Positions 1-7,047 of a stretch of 17,492 nt of DNA are shown piece by piece. The DNA lies in the NCBI GenBank assembly GCA_945906015.1, contig CAMDQV010000012.1:1-17492 (forward strand). Direction: 5' to 3'. The notes under the pieces were generated by a model that saw nothing but the letters and a program-made list of their open reading frames with translations, made no database searches and was not told where the DNA came from. This DNA is from Pedobacter schmidteae (GTDB taxonomy: Bacteria; Bacteroidota; Bacteroidia; Sphingobacteriales; Sphingobacteriaceae). Each line of letters opens with the position of its first letter. Positions within the stretch are counted from its first letter, which is position 1. The position numbers were made by a program, and so were the translations under genes.

Positions 1-603
1 CCTGATCGACTGGACAATGTTTTAGAAGAAGAATTGAAAGGATTATTGAATGGGTATTCTCAAAAAATTAAAAGCTCGGCAGATCCTTTATTGGCAAAAT
101 TAGCAGAGAAAAATGCGGGAAGATTAGCAGAACTTACAAAACTTGAAGCAAGTTTAACGCGGGGTGATGTGGCCTCAGGCGCAAAAATATTTTTTGGGAA
201 AGGCATCTGTTCCTCTTGCCATGCTGTGGTCGGGAAAGGAGCTATTTTTGGGCCAGACCTAACCAATATCGGTCAAATTCGCTCCGGACATGATATTCTG
301 GAAGCTATTTCATACCCGAGTGCCAGCTTTGCCCGCGAGTATGAAACGAGTAGAATTACCACAAAAACTGCAACATATACTGGTGTTCTTAAGGAGCAAT
401 TGCCTGATGCCATACTAATTGCAACTGGTCCAGGATTACAGGTTCGTATTCCAAGGTCAGAAATCACATCAATTGAACCACTTAGCATATCATTGATGCC
501 TCCAGGATTGGATAAAATGTTGAGTCCTGTAGAATTATCAGATCTGATGGCTTATTTGAATACCCTTCCAGATGGACTAGGGAACTTAGTAAAAAGAAAA
601 TAA
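1..603 (+). CDS. C-terminal part of a protein with a PVC-type cytochrome c heme domain (5' end outside window)
   Basis: The frame is open from base 1 to the TAA at 601-603, so this is the 3' part of a longer gene. The TTG at 34 is probably internal. The visible 200 residues are a helical linker followed by a heme-binding domain. The CSSCH motif at 208-222 gives the two covalent Cys ligands and the proximal His. The MPPG motif, with Met at 496-498, is the likely distal ligand. The stretches FGPDLTNIG and YPSASFAREYE are typical of the heme domain found at the end of large PVC-type dehydrogenase/HEAT-repeat proteins, also common in Bacteroidota. Members are exported and are thought to pass electrons from sugar oxidation. 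A 26-bp spacer leads to two DUF1080 genes and an exported oxidoreductase, which suggests a role as electron acceptor for glycoside oxidation (inference). The upstream domains cannot be judged. Confidence 0.85.
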   Translation, partial: PDRLDNVLEEELKGLLNGYSQKIKSSADPLLAKLAEKNAGRLAELTKLEASLTRGDVASGAKIFFGKGICSSCHAVVGKGAIFGPDLTNIGQIRSGHDILEAISYPSASFAREYETSRITTKTATYTGVLKEQLPDAILIATGPGLQVRIPRSEITSIEPLSISLMPPGLDKMLSPVELSDLMAYLNTLPDGLGNLVKRK

Positions 604-629
604 TCAATTCACATTTATCGATCCATATC

Positions 630-1463
630 ATGAAAAAAGTATTTCTATTCGCCCTTGCCCTTATTGCGGGTTCATTCATCTTTGATGGATGTGGCACCAC
701 TAAATCAACATCAAGTGCTTCAACTGTCAGCAAGACCAAGTCCATTGCGCTCTTCAATGGTCAGGATCTGGATGGTTGGTACAAATTTGTTAAAGGTCGC
801 GGACGCGGTATTGACCCAAAGAATGTATTCAGTGTAGAAAAAGGACTGATCCATATCTCTGGCGAAGAATATGGCTGTATCACTACAAATGAAGAGTATA
901 GCAATTATAAACTAACTGTTGAATTTAAGTGGGGACCTAAAACATTTGCACCTCGAGTAGATAGAGCTAGAGATGGTGGTATCCTTTTACATTCAATTGG
1001 TGAAGACGGCGGTTATTCCGGAACATGGATGTATTCTATTGAATGTCAGATTATTGAAGGCGGAACCGGCGATTTTTTGGTTGTTGGCGATGGAACTAAA
1101 AAGTTTTCTTTAACCAGCAATGTGGCCCCTAAGAATGGGGGTAAAGCCAATGTATATTTGGCTGGCGGGCAGCCTTTAACTATCAATGGTGGCCGGATCG
1201 ATTGGTTTGCTAGAGACCCCGAATGGAAGGATGTTCTTGGTTTCAGAGGCAAGAATGATGTTGAAAAACCAGTCGGACAATGGAATAAGGTAGAGTGTGT
1301 GGTTATAGGCGATAAAGTTTCCGCTTATTTAAATGGAGTTTTGGTGAATGAAGCGTATCATGTAAGCCCCACCAAAGGAAAGATACAGATCCAGTCTGAA
1401 GGAGCAGAAATGTTTGTCAGGAAAGTTGAGATTGTACCACTGAATCAAACTAAGATTCTATAA
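630..1463 (+). CDS. Single-domain DUF1080 (3-keto-disaccharide hydrolase family) lipoprotein
   Basis: The protein has 277 residues. The N-terminus is a short basic and hydrophobic signal ending in FDGC, so Cys21 is the probable lipidated residue. The Asp at -2 makes the lipobox unorthodox, so plain secretion is possible. Residues 39-275 form one DUF1080 domain (PF06439, a LamG-like jelly roll). It opens with ALFNGQDLDGWY and contains DGGILLHSIG, the strand YSIECQIIEGG, the PVGQWNKVECVV segment and the closing strand FVRKVEIVPL. Characterised relatives cleave 3-keto-glycosides by elimination and hydration, and others only bind sugars. It lies 26 bp after the heme-domain gene and 75 bp before a second DUF1080 gene, probably in one transcript. 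No clear Shine-Dalgarno precedes the ATG, as is usual in this phylum. The family is clear; the substrate is unknown. Confidence 0.88.
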   Translation: MKKVFLFALALIAGSFIFDGCGTTKSTSSASTVSKTKSIALFNGQDLDGWYKFVKGRGRGIDPKNVFSVEKGLIHISGEEYGCITTNEEYSNYKLTVEFKWGPKTFAPRVDRARDGGILLHSIGEDGGYSGTWMYSIECQIIEGGTGDFLVVGDGTKKFSLTSNVAPKNGGKANVYLAGGQPLTINGGRIDWFARDPEWKDVLGFRGKNDVEKPVGQWNKVECVVIGDKVSAYLNGVLVNEAYHVSPTKGKIQIQSEGAEMFVRKVEIVPLNQTKIL

Positions 1464-1538
1464 ATCAATCGAATCTGTTTTGATTTAATAATATAAAAGC
1501 TAAATTCAACCCTATAAATTAATCTTAAAAAGGAAAAT

Positions 1539-2909
1539 ATGTTTTCTTCAAAAAAAATTCGTCCCTTTCTTCTTGCTGCCTTAGTCCTTCCTGCAATTTT
1601 TGTATTGGCAGAGAATCCTCTATCAACAAAAGCGGTTGCGCAGACTATTGAGAACCCTCAAATGAATGGCTTCACTGCCTTGTTTAATGGTAAAGATCTT
1701 ACAGGCTGGAAAGGTTTAGTAGGAGACCCGATTAAAAGGTCAAAAATGGATGCTAAAACTTTGGCAGCAGAACAGGTAAAAGCTGATTCGGTAATGCGTG
1801 ACAGCTGGAAAGTGGTCAATGGAGAATTACAGTTTGTAGGTCATGGAAATAATATTACTACAGCTAAGAAATATGGTGATTTTGAGATGATGATTGACTG
1901 GAAAATCATCGATGATGGCAAGCAAGAAGGTGATGCTGGTATTTATCTAAGAGGAACACCACAGGTACAAATTTGGGATAATGCCCGTGTAAAATCAGGT
2001 GCACAGGTAGGTTCAGGCGGATTATACAACAATCAGGTCAATGAAAGCAAGCCTTTAAAAGTAGCAGACAAAAAATTGGATGAATGGAACACGTTCCGAA
2101 TCATTATGAAAGCTGATCGCGTGACCGTTTATTTGAATGGCGAGCTGGTTACTGATAATGTGATCCTGGAAAATTACTGGGACAGAAAGATGCCGATCTT
2201 TGCAGAAGAACAGATCGAGCTGCAGGCCCATGGGTCGCCGGTTGCTTATCGTAATATTTACATCAAGGAATTACCTCGTGCAAAGCCATTTGAGCTTAGT
2301 AAAAAGGAACAGAAAGAAGGCTTCAAGGTGTTGTTTGATGGAACCAATATGTTTAACTGGATGGGGAATACCAGAGATTATATCACCGAAAACGGTAATA
2401 TGGCTGTTCGTCCGAAGCCTGAAAAAAGCACCCTTGGTAATAATTTATTTACCAAAGAAGAATTTAGTGACTTTATTTTCCGTTTTGAGTTTCAACTGAC
2501 AACGGGTGCGAATAATGGTCTGGGTATCAGATCGCCAATAACTGGCGATGTAGCTTATCAAGGAATGGAATTACAAATACTGGATAATGATGCACCTGAG
2601 TATAAGGATCTGAAAGTATATCAATATCATGGATCTGTTTATGGTACCATTCCTGCAAAAAGAGGCTCGCTTAAGCCTGTTGGCGAATGGAATTATCAGG
2701 AAGTGATTGTGCAGGGACCAAAGATCAAAGTTATTTTAAATGGTACCGTGATACTTGATGGGGATATTACAGAAGCCAGGAAGAATGGTGCTGCCGACGG
2801 ACAGAAACACCCGGGATTACAAAGAGATGGCGGACATATCGGATTTCTGGGACATGGTTCAGAGTTACAGTTTAGAAACATTAGGATCAAAGATTTAAGC
2901 ACGAAATAA
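1539..2909 (+). CDS. Exported protein with two tandem DUF1080 domains
   Basis: The protein has 456 residues. A Sec-type signal peptide covers about residues 1-35 (basic start, hydrophobic core, AVAQ before the mature part). Two DUF1080 domains follow, at about 43-244 and 260-453. Each opens with a matching FN/FDG motif (GFTALFNGKDLTGW and GFKVLFDGTNMFNW), has a central strand ending in QIWD or QILD, and closes with a HGS..YRNIYIKEL or HGS..FRNIRIKDL strand. This is an internal duplication. Domain 1 carries a polar helical insert at about 63-88 that domain 2 lacks. The likely role is cleavage or binding of 3-keto-glycosides in the periplasm, together with the lipoprotein upstream and the oxidoreductase downstream. 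AAAAGGA just before the ATG is a fair ribosome-binding site and supports this start. It cannot be told from the sequence whether both domains are active. Confidence 0.88.
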   Translation: MFSSKKIRPFLLAALVLPAIFVLAENPLSTKAVAQTIENPQMNGFTALFNGKDLTGWKGLVGDPIKRSKMDAKTLAAEQVKADSVMRDSWKVVNGELQFVGHGNNITTAKKYGDFEMMIDWKIIDDGKQEGDAGIYLRGTPQVQIWDNARVKSGAQVGSGGLYNNQVNESKPLKVADKKLDEWNTFRIIMKADRVTVYLNGELVTDNVILENYWDRKMPIFAEEQIELQAHGSPVAYRNIYIKELPRAKPFELSKKEQKEGFKVLFDGTNMFNWMGNTRDYITENGNMAVRPKPEKSTLGNNLFTKEEFSDFIFRFEFQLTTGANNGLGIRSPITGDVAYQGMELQILDNDAPEYKDLKVYQYHGSVYGTIPAKRGSLKPVGEWNYQEVIVQGPKIKVILNGTVILDGDITEARKNGAADGQKHPGLQRDGGHIGFLGHGSELQFRNIRIKDLSTK

Positions 2910-2974
2910 GTATAATTTTTGATATGGTATTTGGAATGAGCAAGAAGCTTTGGATCTAATAACACCTTTCTCAG

Positions 2975-3016
2975 ATCTCATATCTAACATCTAATATCTC
3001 ACATCTCACATCTAAA
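2975..3016 (+). repeat. Six-unit tandem array with a 7-bp period (consensus ATCTMAY)
   Basis: Six units lie in unbroken 7-bp phase from 2975 to 3016. All begin ATCT, then A or C, then A, with C, T or A last. The array fills the spacer between the double-DUF1080 gene and the exported oxidoreductase and ends 5 bp before the ATG at 3022, where the leader and ribosome-binding site would be. No Shine-Dalgarno is present. A copy-number change would alter the leader length by 7 bp. Confidence 0.85.
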
Positions 3017-3021
3017 TTTAT

Positions 3022-4308
3022 ATGAAATTGAATTCAAATCGGAGAGAATTTATCAAGAAAACTAGCATTGCCGGGATGGGAATGTTAATGTTTCCTGACA
3101 TGCTACGCAAAGTAGCTGCGAGTGATCGCTTGCGCGTTGCCCATATTGGCTTGGGTGGAATGGGCAATGCACATATGAAGTGGTTTGCAGCAATTCCTGA
3201 AGTTGAAATAGTGGCCTTATGCGACGTGGATCAGCTTCATCTCGATTCCACAATGAAAACCCTAGACAAACTTCGTCCCGGGCATAAAGCACAGGCTTAT
3301 AAAGATTTCAGGCATATACTTGATCGCAAGGATATTGATGCGATAAGCTGTGCCACACCAGATCATTGGCATAGTCAAGTTGCTACTCTTGCGTTTAAGG
3401 CTGGTAAAGATGTATATTGTGAAAAGCCTTTGTCTCATGATGTTCGGGGAGGGCAGGAGATGCTTAAGAATCTAAATCGGTACGATAGGGTTTTTCAATT
3501 GGGTACCCAGATTCATGCGGGTGATAATTATCATCGTGTTGTTGAGCTGGTTCGTTCGGGTATCTTGGGTAAAGTTCATACGGTGCGCTTATGGAAATCT
3601 GGTTTTCCTCCTGATTTTGGTCCGGCAGCATATCAGCCGGCACCAAAGAATTTGGATTGGGATATGTGGCTTGGCCCAGCTCCATTATCAGAGTATGATC
3701 CACAGCGTTGTCATTTTAACTGGCGCTATTTCTCTGATTATGGCGGTGGCGTTTTTGGCGATTTCTGGTCACATATTGCCGACGTAGCCTATTGGGCTCT
3801 ACAACCTAAAGGATTGAAAAGTATCAATGCCAGAGGCGAACAAAATACAGGAATTTCTAATGTTCAGCGTTGGATTGATGTGGACTATGAATACCAAGAT
3901 TTGAATATTTTCTGGACTAGTCAAGCACCCAATGTGCCTGGAGCGGCCAGCCGAGGTAATATCGGTGCTTATTTTGAAGGCGAAAAAGGAACGTTGATTT
4001 GCGATTATAATACACATGAGGTTAGAATAGGCGGCGAGCTAATGCTTGATTTAACTAAAGTTCCGATCACCGTTGAGCGTTCGCCAGGTCATCAGCAGAA
4101 TTTTGTGAATGCAGTTAAATCACGTACACAACCAGAATCTAATTTGGAATATGCCCGCAAACTTACGCTGCCTATGCATTTAGGACTTATCTCCTATAAA
4201 GTGGGTAGAAAGCTTGAATGGAGTGAAAATAGAGAGAAATTTAAAGGGGATCGCGAAGCAAACAGCTTATTGTCAATAGAAAGGCGGAAGGAATGGGATT
4301 TGACGTAA
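3022..4308 (+). CDS. Tat-exported Gfo/Idh/MocA-family oxidoreductase
   Basis: The protein has 428 residues. It starts with a Tat-type signal, SNRREFIKK followed by a hydrophobic stretch to about residue 34, so it is probably exported already folded with NAD(P) bound, as known for glucose-fructose oxidoreductase of Zymomonas. The Rossmann fold begins at LRVAHIGLGGMGNAH (GxGxxG at 43-48). The EKP motif, with the usual catalytic-site Lys, is at 134-136. The C-terminal domain has GGGVFGDFWSHIADV, which gives the family's D247, H251 and D254 pattern. The likely reaction is oxidation or reduction of a sugar hydroxyl or keto group, with C3 of glycosides the best guess because two DUF1080 proteins precede it. 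The start is set by the Tat motif, and a 7-bp-period repeat ends just upstream. Family and export are confident; the substrate is inferred. Confidence 0.92.
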   Translation: MKLNSNRREFIKKTSIAGMGMLMFPDMLRKVAASDRLRVAHIGLGGMGNAHMKWFAAIPEVEIVALCDVDQLHLDSTMKTLDKLRPGHKAQAYKDFRHILDRKDIDAISCATPDHWHSQVATLAFKAGKDVYCEKPLSHDVRGGQEMLKNLNRYDRVFQLGTQIHAGDNYHRVVELVRSGILGKVHTVRLWKSGFPPDFGPAAYQPAPKNLDWDMWLGPAPLSEYDPQRCHFNWRYFSDYGGGVFGDFWSHIADVAYWALQPKGLKSINARGEQNTGISNVQRWIDVDYEYQDLNIFWTSQAPNVPGAASRGNIGAYFEGEKGTLICDYNTHEVRIGGELMLDLTKVPITVERSPGHQQNFVNAVKSRTQPESNLEYARKLTLPMHLGLISYKVGRKLEWSENREKFKGDREANSLLSIERRKEWDLT

Positions 4309-4374
4309 TGAATTATTGATTTACAGAACATTAAAATTTATTAGAAGAAATTTATTTAAAATTTAGGGGATTAT

Positions 4375-4391
4375 TATAATCAGAAATTATA
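4375..4391. terminator. Weak AT-only hairpin between convergent genes
   Basis: TATAAT at 4375-4380 and ATTATA at 4386-4391 form a 6-bp stem with a 5-nt loop in the 85-bp gap between two converging oxidoreductase genes. The stem has no GC pairs and no clear T run, so it may be chance in AT-rich DNA. Nothing else stands out in the gap. Confidence 0.2.
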
Positions 4392-4393
4392 GT

Positions 4394-5386
4394 TCATATA
4401 CTAATCCATCCCCCACTTTCAGAACTTTTAAAAATTCCTTCAATCACCAGCATATTATGAAGTGCATCTTCAAGCGGTGTAGGAACCGCTGTGTTATCCA
4501 AAATCGCCTTTGAGAAGAGATCACCCTGAATGGTGTATTGGTCGCAAATTTCGAAGGTAATTTCCTCCGTTTTCTCTGGGTTATGAAGCCACAATTTAGT
4601 GGGTTTATCTGGCGGGGCATTAAATGGAATCTCAAGTTCTATCCCACCTTTATCACCAAAAATATTGACCCTTTGAAAAGGCGTTACCTGGGTAGAACAG
4701 GTAAATGTTGAAATCCCACTTGAAAAATCAAGTATTCCAGAAGCCATCCGATCTGTTTTAAATATCGGATCAAACTCAACAAATCCATTTACTCGTTTGG
4801 GCTCTTTACCAAAAATAAACCGCGACAAGGAAATGCAATAGCAGCCAATATCCATCAGGCCACCCCCTCCAAAATCCGGATTATGACGAATATTAGTTGG
4901 ATCTGTATTGTGGTACGAAAAGAATGACTGGATAGATTTAAGTGTTCCGATTTGTCCATTTTCAACCAGTTCTTTAGCTTTTTGCCATTGAGGATGATGA
5001 CGGTACATAAACGCTTCCATTATTTTTAGCTGGGGTTTTCCTTTCGAAATCTGTATTAAGCTTTCAGCCTGTTTACTAGAAAGGCCCACAGGTTTCTCTA
5101 GTAGTACATGTTTTCCGGCCTCCATGGCCTTGATAGCCCATTCTACATGCAAATGGTTGGGTAAAGGAATATACACTGCATCTACCTTAGGGTCAGACAG
5201 GAGCTCTTGGTAGGAACCATAAGCTGTTGGAATTCCAAGTGAATCTGCTACTTTTTTTGCCTCATTCAAACCCCTAGAGGCTATCGCAGTAATTTCGCAG
5301 TATTTTCCCTGTTGCATAGCGGGAATAACTTTTACTACTCCTATTTTGGCGGTGCTAAGTACCCCCCAGCGAATTTTAGATTTCAA
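4394..5386 (-). CDS. Cytosolic Gfo/Idh/MocA-family oxidoreductase (dihydrodiol/xylose dehydrogenase-like), TTG start inside a repeat
   Basis: The protein has 330 residues and no signal peptide. It opens IRWGVLSTAKIG, the nucleotide-binding form seen in the dihydrodiol/D-xylose dehydrogenase-like branch, where GxGxxG is relaxed. It continues with IPLPNHLHVEWAIKA, the EKP motif at 97-99 and FGGGGLMDIGCY (D179, Y183) in the catalytic domain. The length is normal. The start must be the TTG at 5386-5384: an in-frame TAA sits immediately upstream, and the next Met (residue 24) would remove the first Rossmann strand. The first four codons lie within a 7-bp-period repeat array. The gene follows the MFS porter gene on the same strand, 76 bp apart, and probably shares its transcript, so it may act on the imported sugar derivative. 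The substrate is unknown. Confidence 0.9.
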   Translation of the reverse strand: MKSKIRWGVLSTAKIGVVKVIPAMQQGKYCEITAIASRGLNEAKKVADSLGIPTAYGSYQELLSDPKVDAVYIPLPNHLHVEWAIKAMEAGKHVLLEKPVGLSSKQAESLIQISKGKPQLKIMEAFMYRHHPQWQKAKELVENGQIGTLKSIQSFFSYHNTDPTNIRHNPDFGGGGLMDIGCYCISLSRFIFGKEPKRVNGFVEFDPIFKTDRMASGILDFSSGISTFTCSTQVTPFQRVNIFGDKGGIELEIPFNAPPDKPTKLWLHNPEKTEEITFEICDQYTIQGDLFSKAILDNTAVPTPLEDALHNMLVIEGIFKSSESGGWISI

Positions 5387-5454
5387 TTACGAATTATTAG
5401 ATTTCAATTACGAAATACGAATTACGAAATACGAATTTTCAATTACGAATTACG
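5374..5454 (-). repeat. Eleven-unit tandem array with a 7-bp period, overlapping a start codon
   Basis: Read on the + strand from 5374, eleven consecutive 7-bp units fit without a phase slip and a partial unit follows at 5451. Unit types are TACGAAT or TACGAAA, TTTCAAT, and TTTTAGA or TATTAGA. The TACGAA core recurs at 5388, 5409, 5416, 5423, 5430 and 5444, with every spacing a multiple of 7. A 21-bp three-unit block is repeated at 5374 and 5395. The array fills nearly the whole spacer between the MFS gene and the downstream oxidoreductase, and includes the TTG start and first four codons of the latter. Confidence 0.85.
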
Positions 5455-5462
5455 GTCCATTT

Positions 5463-6698
5463 TTAGCTTTTCTCAGCGTCTAATTTCACAACTTTCTTAG
5501 GTTCACGGAAGAAAACAACAAATATCACAAGTACAGCAACAGAGCCCCAAGCAGGATAAATCCAGATGCCTTGCCAATCATGTGCAATTGTTCCACTAGC
5601 ATTTTCTAGCGTATAAGCTGCCTGCGAAATGCCTGCCAAATTTGTCCCTACAAATGCACCAACTCCCCAAAGTATAAATGCAATCAATCCCTGAGCAGCA
5701 CCTCTGATCCGCTCATTGGCTTCGCCATCTACATATAACTGTCCGGCAATGAACAGGAAGTCGTAGCAGACGCCATGAAGCAGAATTGCTGTGAATATAA
5801 ATGTTGTCTGCATATTTCCAGCGTCAACACTTCCTGCCAGAAAGAAGTAACGTGCAGCCCAGGCTAAAATTCCGATGAAGATTGTCTTCTTATATCCAAG
5901 AGTGCTAAGTAGGATTGGCAATAAAATCAGGAATATTATATCTGAAACCTGTGCCAGCGACATTTTTGCTGCCGAATTGGTCCAGCCTAGTTCGGTAACG
6001 TAGAGGTTCATGTTTACGAAGTAGAAATAAAGCGGAATGCAAATCAGGAACATACATGCAATAAAGATGGCAAATGATGGTTTTTTCAATAAAGCTAGGG
6101 CATCTAATCCCAGAATCTCTCCCAGACTCACATCTTTTCCGGTTTTCATCGGAGGAGTATGGGGCAAAGTAAGACTAAAAAGTCCGAATAGTATTGATAT
6201 TGTTCCTGCAACATAAAACTGTATGGCAGAAAGTTCTCCATGAAATACAAAGCTGAGCATTAATCCTGCAGCAATCCATCCTACTGCTGAGAGTGTTTTC
6301 ACTAATGGGAAATCACGTTTTGGGTTTTCAAGATGGTGCAATGAGACTGAATTTCCAAGTGCCAAAGTAGGCACATAGGTACAGCAATATAGTATCAGCA
6401 TTGGGTAGAAGCCTCCGAATGTAGTCATTTCAGGAAGCAGAAATAAAAGTAATCCGCCAAAAATACCTAGAAAAGCCAATATCTTTTCAGATGCAAAATA
6501 CCGATCGGCGATCAAGCCAACAAAGAAAGGTGCGATCATGGCTCCGATTGCAAAGGCGCCATAGGCTAGTCCGATTTGCTCCCCGCTAAACTGTAGTGTT
6601 TTGCTTAGATAGCTTGCCATACTTACATACCATGATCCCCAAATTAGATATTGAAGAAACATGAAGATTGATAATTTGATTCTTATTTGTTTTTGCAT
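5463..6698 (-). CDS. MFS transporter of the nucleoside:H+ symporter (NupG/XapB) family
   Basis: The protein has 411 residues, mostly hydrophobic, consistent with about 12 membrane segments and a short basic tail (EPKKVVKLDAEKS). Family features are the start IFMFLQYLIWGSWYVSM, the loop with VKTLSAVGWIAAGL, and QLYVDGEANERIRGAAQGLIAF in the second half, matching the YVD..A...IRG.AQGL signature of the NupG/XapB group. In Bacteroidota such porters often sit in sugar-degradation clusters and may carry sugars or glycosides rather than nucleosides. It is the first gene of a two-gene - strand unit with the oxidoreductase downstream. A TACCTAGGTA palindrome sits 12 bp before the start, in a spacer shared with a divergent AraC-type regulator, so control by that regulator is likely (inference). 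Confidence 0.85.
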   Translation of the reverse strand: MQKQIRIKLSIFMFLQYLIWGSWYVSMASYLSKTLQFSGEQIGLAYGAFAIGAMIAPFFVGLIADRYFASEKILAFLGIFGGLLLFLLPEMTTFGGFYPMLILYCCTYVPTLALGNSVSLHHLENPKRDFPLVKTLSAVGWIAAGLMLSFVFHGELSAIQFYVAGTISILFGLFSLTLPHTPPMKTGKDVSLGEILGLDALALLKKPSFAIFIACMFLICIPLYFYFVNMNLYVTELGWTNSAAKMSLAQVSDIIFLILLPILLSTLGYKKTIFIGILAWAARYFFLAGSVDAGNMQTTFIFTAILLHGVCYDFLFIAGQLYVDGEANERIRGAAQGLIAFILWGVGAFVGTNLAGISQAAYTLENASGTIAHDWQGIWIYPAWGSVAVLVIFVVFFREPKKVVKLDAEKS

Positions 6699-6709
6699 GA
6701 TAGTTTGTT

Positions 6710-7032
6710 TACCTAGGTATTTTAAGTGTATTATTCAATTAGAAATAAATAGTTACAATATCTTTATTTAGCTACCTAAAAATAACATTTTTCATTTAAA
6801 TAATGCATTATAAGTTCTGTCAGGTATACTTAATTTTAATTAGGTATAATTTAGGTAAAACAATAGTCTTTTTCTACATCAAGAATTTTAATAATAAAGT
6901 ATTATACCCATGACTATGTTTCAAAACTATCTAGCTTGAGGCCATTTTCCTGCTACTTTTGTTTACATTCATGATACTATTTTCTATAAATCAATTTTTA
7001 TTGGCTTTTTATTTTATATTAGGTTAGGTAAA
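6710..7032. promoter_or_regulatory. Divergent promoter region with repeated TTAGGTA motifs (candidate AraC-type operators)
   Basis: The 349-bp spacer 6699-7047 separates the divergent MFS and regulator genes. The core TAGGTA occurs as a perfect palindrome, TACCTAGGTA, at 6710-6719 (12 bp from the MFS start). It occurs inverted at 6773-6780 and as TTAGGTA at 6840 and 6851, exactly 11 bp apart. A TTAGG-TTAGGTA double lies at 7019-7030 (17 bp from the regulator start), and a one-base variant, CAGGTATA, is at 6821. The two ends flank the two start codons. The rest of the spacer is plain AT-rich sequence. That these sites bind the adjacent regulator is inference. Confidence 0.55.
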
Positions 7033-7047
7033 TAATATGATTTTATC

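Noticed and set aside
4444..4635. Possible frameshifted piece within the minus-strand oxidoreductase
   Set aside because: The main frame is intact over the full family length; the other frame is a shadow.
5374..5454. CRISPR-like array
   Set aside because: The units are only 7 bp, contiguous and without spacers, and no cas genes are present.
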